A stretch of DNA of 64,000 nt from Polynucleobacter sp. JS-Polo-80-F4. Lineage in GTDB: Bacteria; Pseudomonadota; Gammaproteobacteria; Burkholderiales; Burkholderiaceae. The stretch spans positions 1,494,018-1,558,017 of the forward strand of contig NZ_JACVPI010000001.1 in the NCBI RefSeq assembly GCF_018881965.1. The letters run 5' to 3'. Below are positions 8,568-18,554 of the stretch, in pieces. The notes under the pieces are model-generated. The model was not told where the DNA came from, did not search any database, and saw nothing but the letters and a program-made list of their open reading frames with translations. Position numbers and translations under genes: made by a program. The first letter of the stretch is position 1; each line of letters opens with the position of its first letter.

Positions 8568-9836
8568 ATGAGCTCTAATAATTTATTACCACCTCTACCG
8601 TTAGGACCATCCCCTAAGCGAGCAACTCGCCAGGCAACTGTTGCATGGAAGACCAACATCATTACTGTTGGTGGTGATGCACCAGTTCGTGTGCAGTCAA
8701 TGACCAATACCGATACGGCCGATGCTATTGGCACTGCAATTCAAGTAAAAGAATTAGCCCGTGCAGGTTCGGAGATGGTGCGTATTACTGTCAATACACC
8801 AGAGGCAGCCGCTGCCGTTCCTTATATTCGCGAACAGCTAGATAAGATGGACGTGTTGGTGCCCTTGATCGGCGACTTCCATTACAACGGTCACACCTTA
8901 TTGAATGATTTTCCAGATTGCGCAAAAGCGCTCTCTAAGTATCGTATCAACCCAGGTAATGTTGGTAAGGGCGCCAAGCGCGACCCCCAATTTGCGCAAA
9001 TGATTGAAGCTGCCTGCAGATATGACAAGCCCATTCGTATTGGTGTGAACTGGGGAAGCTTAGACCAAGAGCTCTTAGCGTCCATCATGGATAGCAATGC
9101 GGCCTTAGCAGTTCCAAAAACTGCGCAAGAGGTAATGATTGAAGCCTTAATTCAGTCAGCGTTGCAGTCCGCAGAAAAAGCAGTTGAGTTGGGAATGAAT
9201 CCCGATCAAATTTTGCTTTCATGCAAGGTTAGTAATGTTCAAGATTTAGTGGCTGTGTATCGTGATCTCTCACGTCGCTCAGACTACCCATTGCATTTAG
9301 GTTTAACCGAAGCAGGCATGGGTAGCAAGGGAATTGTTTCCTCTACAGCAGCGATGGGTATCTTGTTGCAAGAAGGTATTGGCGATACGATTCGTGTTTC
9401 ATTGACACCTGACCCAGGCGCTCCCCGTGAGAACGAAGTCATCGTCGCCCAAGAAATACTGCAAACCATGGGCTTACGCAATTTCACGCCAATGGTGATT
9501 GCTTGCCCTGGTTGTGGAAGAACCACCAGCACAACATTCCAGGAATTGGCAGCCAATATTCAATCGTATTTGCATCAACAAATGCCGGTTTGGAAGAAAA
9601 CCCATCCTGGCGTTGAGAATATGAATGTTGCCGTGATGGGGTGCATCGTCAATGGCCCAGGTGAGAGTAAGCATGCCAATATTGGTATTTCATTGCCAGG
9701 AACAGGTGAAACTCCAGCTGCACCGGTATTTGTAGATGGAGTTAAAGTAAAAACACTGCGTGGTGAGAAAATTGCCGAAGAGTTTCAGGTAATCGTTGAC
9801 GAGTACGTTAAGCAAAATTACGCCGCCAAGGGTTAA
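8568..9836 (+). CDS. ispG: 4-hydroxy-3-methylbut-2-en-1-yl diphosphate synthase
   Basis: Iron-sulfur enzyme of the MEP isoprenoid pathway; converts MEcPP to HMBPP with flavodoxin or ferredoxin as electron donor. 422 residues with an N-terminal TIM-barrel ([12 protein letters not shown] near residue 43) and a C-terminal ferrite-reductase-like domain. The cluster ligands are C313 and C316 (CPGCGRTT) and C359 ([10 protein letters not shown]), with the conserved acidic residue in GPGE. As in other proteobacteria there is an insert between the barrel strands. It starts 22 bp after rlmN and precedes hisS by 38 bp. Confidence 0.97.
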   Translation: MSSNNLLPPLPLGPSPKRATRQATVAWKTNIITVGGDAPVRVQSMTNTDTADAIGTAIQVKELARAGSEMVRITVNTPEAAAAVPYIREQLDKMDVLVPLIGDFHYNGHTLLNDFPDCAKALSKYRINPGNVGKGAKRDPQFAQMIEAACRYDKPIRIGVNWGSLDQELLASIMDSNAALAVPKTAQEVMIEALIQSALQSAEKAVELGMNPDQILLSCKVSNVQDLVAVYRDLSRRSDYPLHLGLTEAGMGSKGIVSSTAAMGILLQEGIGDTIRVSLTPDPGAPRENEVIVAQEILQTMGLRNFTPMVIACPGCGRTTSTTFQELAANIQSYLHQQMPVWKKTHPGVENMNVAVMGCIVNGPGESKHANIGISLPGTGETPAAPVFVDGVKVKTLRGEKIAEEFQVIVDEYVKQNYAAKG

Positions 9837-9874
9837 GTAAGTTTAAGAAAAGCAAAAGCAAAACAATAATAAAA

Positions 9875-11215
9875 ATGACCGATCAAAATAAAGACATCAA
9901 AGCACAAGCGGGGCAAGCTAAGGTCCAGAAGATCAATGGCGTTCGCGGGATGAATGATTTGCTACCTGCGGATGCAGCGCAGTGGGCACATCTTGAGCAT
10001 GTCCTGCGTGATCTAACGCGTGCTTATGGTTATGAATTTTTGAGAACGCCAATCGTTGAAGCAACTGCAGTATTTCAGCGTGGTATCGGCGAAGTCACCG
10101 ATATCGTTGAAAAAGAAATGTATTCCTTTGAAGATCGCCTCAATGGTGAGCAACTCACCTTGCGTCCCGAAGGTACTGCTGCGTTAGTGCGATCCGTCAT
10201 TGAAAACAATTTAATTTACGAAGGCCCTAAGCGCCTTTGGTACACCGGACCGATGTTCCGTCACGAGCGTCCACAGCGTGGTCGTTATCGTCAGTTTCAC
10301 CAGTTTGGTGTTGAGGCCTTAGGTTTTGCCGGTCCTGATATCGATGCGGAAATCATTCTCATGGGCCAACGCCTCTGGGACGAATTGGGTTTGAAGGGCG
10401 TACGCTTGGAGATTAACTCTCTAGGTCAAGCTCCTGAGCGCGCTCAACATCGCGCTGCATTGGTGACTTACTTTGAGCAAAACAAATCACAACTCGATGA
10501 AGATTCACAGCGACGCCTAATCTCAAACCCATTACGTATTCTGGATTCTAAAAACCCAGAAATGCAGGCATTGATCGAAGGTGCGCCAAAGCTATTGGAT
10601 TTCTTGGGTGAAGAGTCGCTCAAGCACTTCAATGCAGTACAGGCTTTAATCAAGGCAAATAACATCCCTTGCAAAATCAATCCTCGTTTAGTGCGTGGCT
10701 TGGATTATTACAACCTCACTGTATTTGAGTGGGTTACCGATGAATTAGGTGCTCAAGGCACGATTGCCGGCGGGGGACGTTATGACCCGTTAATTGAGCG
10801 CATGGGTGGCAAAGCAGCGCCTGCTTGTGGTTGGGCAATGGGCATGGAACGCGTGCTCGAGTTGATGAAGGTCTCTGGATCCTTGCCTGAAGCTCAGGCT
10901 CAATGCGATATCTTTGTTTTGCATCAAGGTGGCGAGACCTTAACTGCCGCCATGATTATTGCTGAGCGTCTCCGTAGTGCAGGTATTGATACCGTTCTTT
11001 TCTGTCCTCCAGATGGTCAATCAGCCAGCTTTAAGTCCCAAATGAAGAAGGCTGACAGCAGTGGGGCAGCCTTTGCAGTCATTATTGGCCCTGATGAATT
11101 GGCTGGGAATGAGGCAGCGCTCAAGGACTTACGTGGCACGGGGGAGCAGAAATCCGTTCCTTTGGACGATGTCTTGGGGGCAGTTATTGATGCCCTGGTT
11201 GGCGCCTCCGAATAG
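9875..11215 (+). CDS. hisS: Histidyl-tRNA synthetase
   Basis: Class II aminoacyl-tRNA synthetase charging tRNA-His. 446 residues including a short N-terminal extension before the catalytic core begins at [15 protein letters not shown]. Motif 2 is [16 protein letters not shown] near residue 130. The histidine-specific motif [15 protein letters not shown] lies near residue 275, and motif 3 [14 protein letters not shown] follows. The anticodon-binding domain forms the last about 95 residues. Its paralogue HisZ, which lacks synthetase function, is encoded further on in the same window at 18555. Confidence 0.97.
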   Translation: MTDQNKDIKAQAGQAKVQKINGVRGMNDLLPADAAQWAHLEHVLRDLTRAYGYEFLRTPIVEATAVFQRGIGEVTDIVEKEMYSFEDRLNGEQLTLRPEGTAALVRSVIENNLIYEGPKRLWYTGPMFRHERPQRGRYRQFHQFGVEALGFAGPDIDAEIILMGQRLWDELGLKGVRLEINSLGQAPERAQHRAALVTYFEQNKSQLDEDSQRRLISNPLRILDSKNPEMQALIEGAPKLLDFLGEESLKHFNAVQALIKANNIPCKINPRLVRGLDYYNLTVFEWVTDELGAQGTIAGGGRYDPLIERMGGKAAPACGWAMGMERVLELMKVSGSLPEAQAQCDIFVLHQGGETLTAAMIIAERLRSAGIDTVLFCPPDGQSASFKSQMKKADSSGAAFAVIIGPDELAGNEAALKDLRGTGEQKSVPLDDVLGAVIDALVGASE

Positions 11216-11273
11216 AATTAAGCAATTACTTATAAATTACCTTTTAATTACCCATTAGTGAGTTTGGATTGAC

Positions 11274-11933
11274 ATGCCTTTAGATCTAGAAGAACAAGAA
11301 CAATTAGACCAATTCAAAGCGTTTTGGCAAAAGTACCGCAACATCATTACTGGGGTAGTAACAGCCGCCTTATTCGCTTACGCTGCTTACAGCGGATATC
11401 AGTGGTGGCGCAATAGTCAGTCACTTGAAGCTTCTAAGCTTTATGAAACGATGGTGGGTGCAATTGCAAAAGGCGATAAGGATCAGACTTTGCGCGCAAC
11501 TGACGATTTGCAAAAAGACTTTGGACGCACTCCTTATGCGGCAATGTCTAGTTTGATCGCTGCGCGTATTGCATCGGATGCAGGCGATAGCGCAAAGGCT
11601 TTAGATTATTTACGTTGGGCCTCTAAGAATGCATCAAATGATGGCTATCTTGCTTTGGCTAAATTGCGCTTAGTGACTCAATTGATTGAACTGGGCTCTG
11701 AAAAAGATTTTGCAGAAGCCGATCAAATTTTGAAAGAAAAGCCTATTGCTGGTTTTGAGTCTTTATGGCTTGAGCGTCGTGGTGATTGGTATTTGGCGCA
11801 AAAGAAAAATGAACAAGCTAAAGAAAGTTATCAAGAGGCTTGGAAAAAGTTAGACCAAGCCAAGGAATTTCCTGAAGAGGCGCGCCGTCTCTTAAAGGTT
11901 AAATTGGATGCCGTTGGAGGAGTTGCTCAGTGA
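11274..11933 (+). CDS. YfgM-like tetratricopeptide membrane protein
   Basis: 219 residues. A short cytoplasmic start (DLEEQEQLDQFKAFWQKY) is followed by one membrane helix at about residues 25-43 and a periplasmic part with TPR-like helices. In E. coli, YfgM is an inner-membrane ancillary factor of the SecYEG/PpiD chaperone network. The hisS-yfgM-bamB-der order is the same as in E. coli, which supports the assignment. Its TGA stop overlaps the beginning of bamB, so translation is probably coupled. Confidence 0.88.
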   Translation: MPLDLEEQEQLDQFKAFWQKYRNIITGVVTAALFAYAAYSGYQWWRNSQSLEASKLYETMVGAIAKGDKDQTLRATDDLQKDFGRTPYAAMSSLIAARIASDAGDSAKALDYLRWASKNASNDGYLALAKLRLVTQLIELGSEKDFAEADQILKEKPIAGFESLWLERRGDWYLAQKKNEQAKESYQEAWKKLDQAKEFPEEARRLLKVKLDAVGGVAQ

Positions 11934-11953
11934 TGACTAAAGTGATGACTAAA
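11930..11953 (+). repeat. 12-bp tandem duplication at the bamB start codon
   Basis: GTGATGACTAAA occurs twice back to back, the first copy overlapping the yfgM stop codon. Each copy contains a GTG and an ATG start in the bamB frame. The unit is 12 bp, so gain or loss of a copy keeps the frame and changes only the distance from the GGAGG at 11916-11920. Confidence 0.9.
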
Positions 11954-13102
11954 GAAATGAAGCGTTTGCCGATGCGCATAGGCACTGCCTTAGTGTTGGG
12001 TTCCGCGGTAATTGCTCTAGTTGCTTGCTCCGGTAGTTCAAAGGTCAGAAAGCCTGCTGAATTAGCGGCAGTTACCAATCAATTTGATCTTCGACCAGTA
12101 TGGTCAAACAGCATTGGATCATCGGAAACCTTTAACTTTCATCCGATCGTTGCTGGCGATGCGGTATATGTAGCCTCCCACCGTGGGAACTTGGCTAGGA
12201 TCGATTTAGTGTCAGGCAATAAAACGTGGGAAGTATCCGTGCCTGATCGCTTATCTGTTGGCCCTGGCTCGGATGGACGCACTACTGTTGCGGTGAGTAC
12301 TAAAGGCATGGTTTATGCCTATGACGATACTGGCAAGCCTATTTGGAATGTGAGTGTTGGCAGTGAAGTATTAAGTGAGCCCGTAGTTGCTGCTGGAGTA
12401 GTAGTTGTGCGTGCACTTGACAATCGTTTCATTGGATTGGATGCGCAAACTGGCGCACGTAAGTGGACTTATCAGCGTCAGCAGTCTGCTTTGTCATTGC
12501 GCGTGGGCTATGGCATGTTAGCTATTAATAACGAAGTGATTGTCACTGGTTTTGCAGGCGGTCGTTTTGGCATGATTGCAATTGCGAATGGCGGCTTAGT
12601 TTGGGAAACCCCGGTGTCCTTTCCTAAAGGCTTTTCTGAAATCGAGCGCTTGAACGATGTCACTGCTAAACCTAGTATGGAAGGCGATATTATCTGTGCA
12701 GTTTCTTATCAGGGCCGTGTTGGTTGCGGCCAAGCCCGTACTGGCAGCCTTCTCTGGTTTAAGGATTATTCAAGTTATACCGGTACCTCACAAAGTTCCG
12801 ATATGGTTTTCTCGGCAAACGACAAATCCTATGTCACTGCTTTTGCGACCAAAGACGGTACCCAAGTTTGGGAAAATACGCAGCTGACATTCCGTGATGT
12901 AGGTGAGTCACTTGCAGTTGGCAGAGTTTTGTTGATGGGTGACGCTCAAGGTTATATCCATGCATTTTCACAGGCGAATGGCGAGATGGTTGCGCGTATT
13001 CGTCACGACAGTAGTCCAATCTCGGCTGCCCCCATTGCGGTAGGTGGCCTCATCTTGGTTCAATCTCAAGGTGGAAAAATAGCGGCGTACAGTCCAAAAT
13101 GA
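11933..13102 (+). CDS. bamB: Outer membrane protein assembly lipoprotein BamB
   Basis: Beta-propeller lipoprotein of the BAM complex, which inserts beta-barrel proteins into the outer membrane. 389 residues from ATG 11933. Signal sequence with lipobox LVAC near residue 33, then PQQ-like propeller repeats, each with a GxxxW or LDxxTGxxxW theme (for example [31 protein letters not shown]). The start region is a perfect 12-bp tandem duplication (11930-11953), so ATG 11933 and ATG 11945 are both plausible, as is GTG 11930. GGAGG at 11916-11920 favours the first copy. der overlaps the stop as ATGA. Confidence 0.93.
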   Translation: MTKVMTKEMKRLPMRIGTALVLGSAVIALVACSGSSKVRKPAELAAVTNQFDLRPVWSNSIGSSETFNFHPIVAGDAVYVASHRGNLARIDLVSGNKTWEVSVPDRLSVGPGSDGRTTVAVSTKGMVYAYDDTGKPIWNVSVGSEVLSEPVVAAGVVVVRALDNRFIGLDAQTGARKWTYQRQQSALSLRVGYGMLAINNEVIVTGFAGGRFGMIAIANGGLVWETPVSFPKGFSEIERLNDVTAKPSMEGDIICAVSYQGRVGCGQARTGSLLWFKDYSSYTGTSQSSDMVFSANDKSYVTAFATKDGTQVWENTQLTFRDVGESLAVGRVLLMGDAQGYIHAFSQANGEMVARIRHDSSPISAAPIAVGGLILVQSQGGKIAAYSPK

Positions 13103-14463
13103 ATCCAGTTATCACTATCGTCGGCCGTCCTAATGTGGGGAAGTCGACCCTCTTTAATCGCTTAACGCGTTCTCGTGATGCATTGGTGGCCGACTTTTCT
13201 GGTTTAACCAGAGATCGCCACTATGGCAAGGGCCGCATCGGCGAGCGCGCATTTATCTGCGTAGATACCGGCGGTTTTGAGCCAGTAGCGAAGACCGGCA
13301 TCGTCGCCGAAATGGCAAAACAAACTAAGCAAGCAGTTGCCGAATCTGACATTGTGATTTTCTTGGTTGATGGTCGCTTAGGTATGGCGCCTCAGGATCG
13401 GGTGATTGCCGATTTCTTACGTAAGACTGGAAGACCAGTCATTCTGGCGGTAAATAAAACTGAGGGTATGCAGGCTGGCGTTGTCACTGCAGACTTTCAT
13501 GAGCTTGGTTTGGGTGAACCTTTCCCAATTTCATCTGCGCATGGCGATGGTGTGCGTGGTCTGATTGATGACGCATTAGATTCTCTAGGCATTGCAGAGC
13601 CAGATGAAGACGAATTAGCCAACGATCCTAATCGCCCAATGAAGATTGCGGTAGTGGGTCGTCCAAACGTTGGTAAATCTACATTGATCAATAAGTTGAT
13701 CGGTGAAGAGCGCGTGATTGCCTTTGACATGCCGGGCACTACACGTGATGCGATCGAAGTGCCCTTTGAGCGCAACGGCAAGCCCTATATCTTGGTTGAC
13801 ACTGCAGGCCTGCGTCGCCGCGGTAAAGTATTCGAAGCCATTGAGAAGTTCTCGGTGGTAAAAACATTGCAAGCAATTGCTGACTGTAATGTGGTGATTT
13901 TGATGCTGGATGCCCAGCAAGATATTTCCGAGCAAGATGCACACATTGCTGGATTTATCGTTGAGGCTGGGCGCGCATTAGTAGTTGCAGTGAATAAGTG
14001 GGATGGTCTAGATGCTTACGTTAAAGAGCGCGCTCGCTTAGAGATCGCACAAAAACTACGCTTTCTGGATTTTGCAAACGTTCATCCGATCTCCGCCAAA
14101 AAGGGTACAGGTCTTAAGGATCTCTTTAAGGATGTGGACTCTGCTTATGCCGCAGCGATGGCAAAGCTACCAACCCCACGTTTAACCCGAATCTTGCAAG
14201 AGGCTATCGAGCATCAGCAGCCAAAACGGGTTGGTATGGGCCGTCCAAAATTACGCTATGCCCACCAAGGGGGCATGAATCCCCCAATTGTGGTCATTCA
14301 TGGCACATCCTTGAGTGGGGTGACTGATAGCTACAAGCGATACTTGGAAGGTCGCTTTAGGGATGTCTTTAAATTGCGCGGTACGCCTTTACGGATTCAG
14401 ATGAATACCGCTAAAAACCCTTACGTTGATGACGATAAGGGTAAAAAGGGCAAAAAGCGCTAA
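13099..14463 (+). CDS. der: Ribosome assembly GTPase Der (EngA)
   Basis: Essential GTPase with two G domains in tandem, acting in 50S subunit maturation. 454 residues. The first P-loop is GRPNVGKST at about residues 8-16, with DTGGFEP and NKTE motifs. The second P-loop, [15 protein letters not shown], is near residue 182, with [10 protein letters not shown] and NKWDG. A KH-like domain follows (about 360-440), then a lysine-rich tail ([11 protein letters not shown]). The ATG overlaps the bamB TGA by 4 bp. It is the last gene of the ndk/rlmN to der series and is followed by a long inverted repeat. Confidence 0.97.
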   Translation: MNPVITIVGRPNVGKSTLFNRLTRSRDALVADFSGLTRDRHYGKGRIGERAFICVDTGGFEPVAKTGIVAEMAKQTKQAVAESDIVIFLVDGRLGMAPQDRVIADFLRKTGRPVILAVNKTEGMQAGVVTADFHELGLGEPFPISSAHGDGVRGLIDDALDSLGIAEPDEDELANDPNRPMKIAVVGRPNVGKSTLINKLIGEERVIAFDMPGTTRDAIEVPFERNGKPYILVDTAGLRRRGKVFEAIEKFSVVKTLQAIADCNVVILMLDAQQDISEQDAHIAGFIVEAGRALVVAVNKWDGLDAYVKERARLEIAQKLRFLDFANVHPISAKKGTGLKDLFKDVDSAYAAAMAKLPTPRLTRILQEAIEHQQPKRVGMGRPKLRYAHQGGMNPPIVVIHGTSLSGVTDSYKRYLEGRFRDVFKLRGTPLRIQMNTAKNPYVDDDKGKKGKKR

Positions 14464-14476
14464 TTTGGGCTAAGCT

Positions 14477-14539
14477 TTCAAGCTCATGCCGAATTGGGCT
14501 TGATTTTTTAGAAAATCAGCCCAATATAGAGAGCTTGAA
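14477..14539 (+). terminator. Nested inverted repeat between der and hfq, possible terminator or attenuator
   Basis: Outer arms TTCAAGCTC (14477-14485) and GAGCTTGAA (14531-14539) are perfect complements. Inside them ATTGGGC (14493-14499) pairs with GCCCAAT (14519-14525), and TGATTTT (14501-14507) pairs with AAAATCA (14512-14518), leaving one bulged T and a 4-nt loop. No T tract follows the outer arm, so classical rho-independent termination is not certain. It could also attenuate or protect the der mRNA end. Confidence 0.55.
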
Positions 14540-14666
14540 GAGTCGCTGGTTCCGGTAGTTTGCATTGAGCAGTATGTATTTAGTCATGTGCAGTGAAAAT
14601 GAATATTGAATAAAAAAAGCAAGACTCCCAAAAAAAGTAGTTATCAAAAGATAAATAAGGAGCAGT

Positions 14667-14918
14667 ATGAGTAATAGCAACCCCAACAAAATTCAATTGC
14701 TTCAGGATCCGTTCCTCAATGCTTTGCGCAAAGAGCATGTTCCTGTTTCGATCTATCTCGTAAATGGCATTAAGTTGCAAGGCAATATTGAATCTTTTGA
14801 TCAATATGTTGTGCTCTTGCGTAATACGGTGACGCAGATGGTTTACAAACATGCAATCTCGACGATCGTTCCTGCTCGTGCGATTGATTTTCGTTTAGAA
14901 GAAGCTAGCCCTGTATAA
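14667..14918 (+). CDS. hfq: RNA chaperone Hfq
   Basis: Ring-forming Sm-like RNA chaperone for sRNA-mRNA pairing. 83 residues, shorter than the E. coli protein because it lacks the long disordered C-terminal tail. The Sm1 region runs from [11 protein letters not shown] to about residue 50 with QDPFLN and VNGIKLQG. The Sm2 motif [12 protein letters not shown] is at about 55-66. The ribosome binding site is AAGGAG at 14657-14662. The hfq-hflX-hflK-hflC order is the standard proteobacterial one. The last eight bases overlap the proposed CTG start of hflX. Confidence 0.97.
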   Translation: MSNSNPNKIQLLQDPFLNALRKEHVPVSIYLVNGIKLQGNIESFDQYVVLLRNTVTQMVYKHAISTIVPARAIDFRLEEASPV

Positions 14919-16152
14919 AACCGGAGTAGATGCGGCACGCGCTGTTCTGGTTGGTGTAGACACGGGACGCGAAGACTTTGCAGATAGCATGGCCGAGCTC
15001 AGCCTGTTGGCTGATAGCGCAGGCTCTATACCCGCAGCCACTGTTATTGCCCGCAAGGGAAGAACTGACCCCGCTTTGTTTATCGGCTCAGGCAAGGCGA
15101 ATGAACTCAAGCGAGTAATGGAAGAGCAGGGCGCAGAACTGGCCATCTTCAATCATCCACTCTCCCCAACTCAGCAACGCAATTTAGAGCGCCATATTGG
15201 TTTTCATGTGATGGACCGCACCGGTTTGATTTTGGATATCTTTAGCCAAAGAGCGCAAAGTCATATCGGTAAGACACAGGTTGAGCTGGCGCAAGTGCGC
15301 TATCGCATGTCTCGTTTGGTTAGAGCCTGGAGTCACTTAGAGAGACAACGTGGTGGTATTGGTGTGCGTGGCGGTCCTGGTGAAACTCAAATGGAGTTGG
15401 ATCGCCGTATGCTAGCCACCAAAGCCAAGCGCTTAGAAAATGAGTTAGAAAAACTCCAGCGCCAACAAAGAACTCAAAGACGAGCCCGCAATCGCAAAGA
15501 TGTTTTCTCGGTCTCTTTGGTTGGGTATACCAATGCCGGTAAATCGACCTTATTTAATGCCCTAACCAAAGCAGGGACTTATGCTGCTGATCAGCTGTTT
15601 GCCACCCTAGATACCACTTCTAGAAAAGTCCATCTGGACGGAGTTGGGTCGATTGTGGTCTCTGATACGGTGGGTTTTATCCGGGATTTGCCTCATCAGC
15701 TGGTGGAGGCCTTTAGGGCAACTTTGGACGAAACCATCCATGCGGACCTCATTTTGCATGTTATTGATGCCTGTAGCCCCGTCGCCAGGGAGCAAAAGGC
15801 TGAAGTTGAGGCTGTTTTGGAGGAAATTGGGGCTGATGACATCCCTCGTATCGAGATCATGAATAAGATCGACCAAATGCCCCAAACCTTCACCCGTGGG
15901 GCTGTTTTAGAGCGAGATGGGCAGGGCTTTCCAAGCCAGGTTTTCCTGTCAGCCAAGACGGGCTTAGGCCTTGATTTACTTCGCTCGGCCCTAGCCGAAT
16001 GCTCTCAAATGACTGATAGAATAAGGGTCGAGCACAACCGTGCCAAGAAGCAATTGGCCCCGGATGAGTTTTTAGAACCTTTACCTGAACGACCAGAAAC
16101 TTCTGAATTTAATCCGATTGCCAACCGAAGCTATTTATCTAATGACGCGTAA
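14911..16152 (+). CDS. hflX: Ribosome-associated GTPase HflX, probable CTG start
   Basis: GTPase that binds 50S subunits and splits stalled or hibernating ribosomes. 413 residues from CTG 14911, or 387 from the first canonical start, ATG 14989. I prefer the upstream start: the 26 codons before ATG 14989 encode [19 protein letters not shown]..., and AVLVGVD is the usual first beta strand of HflX. A stop codon at 14896 closes the frame and no ATG, GTG or TTG occurs between it and 14989. The N-terminal domain is followed by the [10 protein letters not shown] glycine-rich linker and coiled coil, then a G domain with P-loop GYTNAGKST near residue 205 and [10 protein letters not shown]. The proposed start overlaps the end of hfq, which would allow coupling. 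Confidence 0.9.
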   Translation: MYKTGVDAARAVLVGVDTGREDFADSMAELSLLADSAGSIPAATVIARKGRTDPALFIGSGKANELKRVMEEQGAELAIFNHPLSPTQQRNLERHIGFHVMDRTGLILDIFSQRAQSHIGKTQVELAQVRYRMSRLVRAWSHLERQRGGIGVRGGPGETQMELDRRMLATKAKRLENELEKLQRQQRTQRRARNRKDVFSVSLVGYTNAGKSTLFNALTKAGTYAADQLFATLDTTSRKVHLDGVGSIVVSDTVGFIRDLPHQLVEAFRATLDETIHADLILHVIDACSPVAREQKAEVEAVLEEIGADDIPRIEIMNKIDQMPQTFTRGAVLERDGQGFPSQVFLSAKTGLGLDLLRSALAECSQMTDRIRVEHNRAKKQLAPDEFLEPLPERPETSEFNPIANRSYLSNDA

Positions 16153-17665
16153 ATTTCTAGACCTTTTTTCGGTGAATGATCCAGGTTGGGGCAATAGCCA
16201 CAATTCTGGTGGATCCAAGGATGCCAAAGATGGGCAGGCAGAAGGTCAAGCTCCAAAAGTAGATCCAGAAACTAACCAGCCAGTAGATGCAAAACCAACA
16301 AACCCTGTAACCAAGCCAGATGGCCCGCCGGATTTGGATGAGTTGTGGCGTGATTTCAATGACAGAATTGCTGGCATCTTTGGTGGTAAGAAGAAGCCTG
16401 GCGCAACAAGTAACCCCGCTAGCAAGCCAGCGAATAAACCCAGTAGTACTGATATTCCGCCGCCTTCACAGCGCGGCAATGGTGGCGGTAGTGGCGGCGG
16501 TGGCAATGGTGGTATCAGCGCACCTAACTTTAATTTCAGCAATCCATTTGGCTCTAAGGCGAGCTTTCTGATTGCTGGAGCGGTTGTCTTCTTTATGTGG
16601 GTTTGCAGTGGCTTCTTCATTATTCAAGAAGGTCAAGCTGGCGTCATCCTTACTTTTGGTAAGTACGATTACACCGCTAAGCCAGGTATTAACTGGCGTA
16701 TGCCTTGGCCGATTCAGTCTGAAGAGACTGTGAACCTATCAGGAGTTCGCTCTGTAGAAGTAGGGCGCCCTGTATTAATCAAGGCTACCAATCAAAAAGA
16801 TTCTTCAATGCTTACTGAAGATGAAAACATCATCGACGTACGCTTTGCTGTGCAATATCGCTTGAAGGATCCTACTGATTATTTATTCAATAACCGCGAT
16901 CCCGATGCGGCGGTAGTGCAAGCTGCCGAAACAGCAGTGCGTGAAATTGTTGCTCGTAGCAAGATGGATACCGTCTTATACGAAGGCCGTGAAAAAATTG
17001 GTATTGATTTAGCCAATTCAATACAAAAGATTTTGGACAGTTACAAAACGGGCATCTACGTAACTAGTGTGACCGTACAAAATGTTCAGCCCCCAGAACA
17101 GGTTCAGGCTGCGTTTGATGATGCTGTCAAAGCAGGGCAAGACCAAGAGCGTTTGAAGAGCGAAGGTCAGGCCTATGCCAACGATATTATTCCGCGCGCC
17201 AAAGGTACAGCAGCTCGCCTGATTCAAGAGGCGGAGGGTTATAAGGCCCGTGTAGTGGCTACCGCTGAGGGTGATGCCACACGCTTTAAGCAGATCTTGG
17301 TTGAATACTCTAAGGCGCCTCAAGTGACTCGTGATCGCATGTATATCGATAGCATGCGTGAGATGTACAACAACGTTACCAAGATCTTGGTTGATACCAC
17401 CAAGAGCAATAGCTTGTTATATCTCCCGCTCGATAAGATCGTTGCGCAAGTCAGTGCGGAAAGCGCTCAAGCGGCCAGTGCACAAACAAGTTCTTCAGGC
17501 GCAACCACTCCAACTGGTAGCGTTACGGTTGGTGGTGCAACAGGTACAAATACAAATCCTGCAAGCTCGTCTTCTGCCTCTACCTCTGCTCCTGTAGCGC
17601 CAGTAACGAATAGCGCTGCAGATAAACGCGATGGTCTCCGTAGTCGTGATCGGGAGTCCAGATAA
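16142..17665 (+). CDS. hflK: FtsH protease regulator HflK (SPFH protein)
   Basis: Membrane-anchored SPFH (prohibitin-like) protein that with HflC forms a periplasmic cage around FtsH. 507 residues, longer than E. coli HflK (419). ATG 16142 overlaps the end of hflX and gives [17 protein letters not shown]. The N-terminal about 130 residues are cytoplasmic, rich in proline, lysine and then glycine (a run of mostly G near residues 116-127). One membrane helix is at about 141-163, the SPFH domain at about 165-330, then a coiled coil. The final about 65 residues are a serine/threonine/alanine low-complexity tail. The TAA stop overlaps the hflC ATG by one base. Confidence 0.95.
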   Translation: MTRKFLDLFSVNDPGWGNSHNSGGSKDAKDGQAEGQAPKVDPETNQPVDAKPTNPVTKPDGPPDLDELWRDFNDRIAGIFGGKKKPGATSNPASKPANKPSSTDIPPPSQRGNGGGSGGGGNGGISAPNFNFSNPFGSKASFLIAGAVVFFMWVCSGFFIIQEGQAGVILTFGKYDYTAKPGINWRMPWPIQSEETVNLSGVRSVEVGRPVLIKATNQKDSSMLTEDENIIDVRFAVQYRLKDPTDYLFNNRDPDAAVVQAAETAVREIVARSKMDTVLYEGREKIGIDLANSIQKILDSYKTGIYVTSVTVQNVQPPEQVQAAFDDAVKAGQDQERLKSEGQAYANDIIPRAKGTAARLIQEAEGYKARVVATAEGDATRFKQILVEYSKAPQVTRDRMYIDSMREMYNNVTKILVDTTKSNSLLYLPLDKIVAQVSAESAQAASAQTSSSGATTPTGSVTVGGATGTNTNPASSSSASTSAPVAPVTNSAADKRDGLRSRDRESR

Positions 17666-18534
17666 TGAATGCTAATCGTTTAATTGCAGCTGGCATTGGC
17701 TTTATTGCGCTGATCTACGTTTTGTCTTCCAGCGTTTTTGTGGTGGATCAACGTAAGTTTGCTGTGGTGTTCTCATTCGGGCAGATTGTTCGCGTGATTG
17801 AGCAGCCGGGAATTCAGGTGAAGCTCCCAGCCCCATTTGAGAGTGTTCGCTTCTTTGACCGTCGTATTTTGACGATTGATAATCCGGAAGCAGAGCGCTT
17901 CATTACTGCTGAAAAGAAAAACTTATTAGTAGACTCTTATGTGAAATGGCGCATTGTCGATCCACGTAAGTTCTTTATTAGCTTTAAAGGTGATGAGCGT
18001 TTGGCGCAAGACCGCTTAACTCAGTTAGTTCGTTCAGCCCTGAATGAAGAGTTCACCAAGCGCACTGTTCGTGAGTTGATTTCTGATCAGCGCGAAGAAG
18101 TGATGCAGGGTATTCGCAAGAAAGTTGCTGATGATGCCTCTGACATCGGCGTTGAAATTGTTGATGTTCGCTTAAAGCGTGTTGACCTTTTAGCGGAGAT
18201 CAGCGACTCTGTTTATCGTCGCATGGAAGCAGAGCGTAAACGTGTAGCCAATGAGTTGCGTTCTATGGGCGCAGCAGAGTCTGACAAGATTCGCGCAAAT
18301 GCAGAACGTCAACGTGACACGATCTTGGCAGAAGCTTATCGTGATGCCCAAAAGATTAAAGGGGCAGGGGATGCTAAGGCCACTGCACTTTATGCAGAAG
18401 CATTCGGGCGCGATCCACAATTTGCTCAGTTCTATCAAAGCCTGGAAGCGTATAGAAGCTCCTTTAAGGATAAGAAGGACATCATGGTGGTTGAGCCGAA
18501 TGGCGAGTTCTTCAAGTTCCTGCACAAAAAATAA
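17665..18534 (+). CDS. hflC: FtsH protease regulator HflC (SPFH protein)
   Basis: Partner of HflK in the FtsH-modulating complex. 289 residues. A membrane helix at about residues 5-25 is followed by the SPFH domain (VVDQRKFAVVFSFGQIVRVIEQPG). The coiled-coil region is rich in arginine and glutamate (RRMEAERKRVANELRSMG), with the conserved RANAERQRDTILAEAYRDAQ block typical of HflC. ATG 17665 shares one base with the hflK stop (TAATG), a common arrangement for equimolar partners. hisZ begins 20 bp downstream. Confidence 0.96.
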   Translation: MNANRLIAAGIGFIALIYVLSSSVFVVDQRKFAVVFSFGQIVRVIEQPGIQVKLPAPFESVRFFDRRILTIDNPEAERFITAEKKNLLVDSYVKWRIVDPRKFFISFKGDERLAQDRLTQLVRSALNEEFTKRTVRELISDQREEVMQGIRKKVADDASDIGVEIVDVRLKRVDLLAEISDSVYRRMEAERKRVANELRSMGAAESDKIRANAERQRDTILAEAYRDAQKIKGAGDAKATALYAEAFGRDPQFAQFYQSLEAYRSSFKDKKDIMVVEPNGEFFKFLHKK

Positions 18535-18554
18535 GAAAGCAAATAGTTCACATC

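Noticed and set aside
14580-14852. Minus-strand ORF of 90 residues across the hfq start
   Set aside because: It is antisense to the hfq ribosome binding site and coding region, has no ribosome binding site and no recognisable pattern.
16470-16530. Glycine-rich stretch in hflK as a possible frameshift or repeat error
   Set aside because: The frame is continuous and glycine-rich N-termini are normal in HflK proteins.
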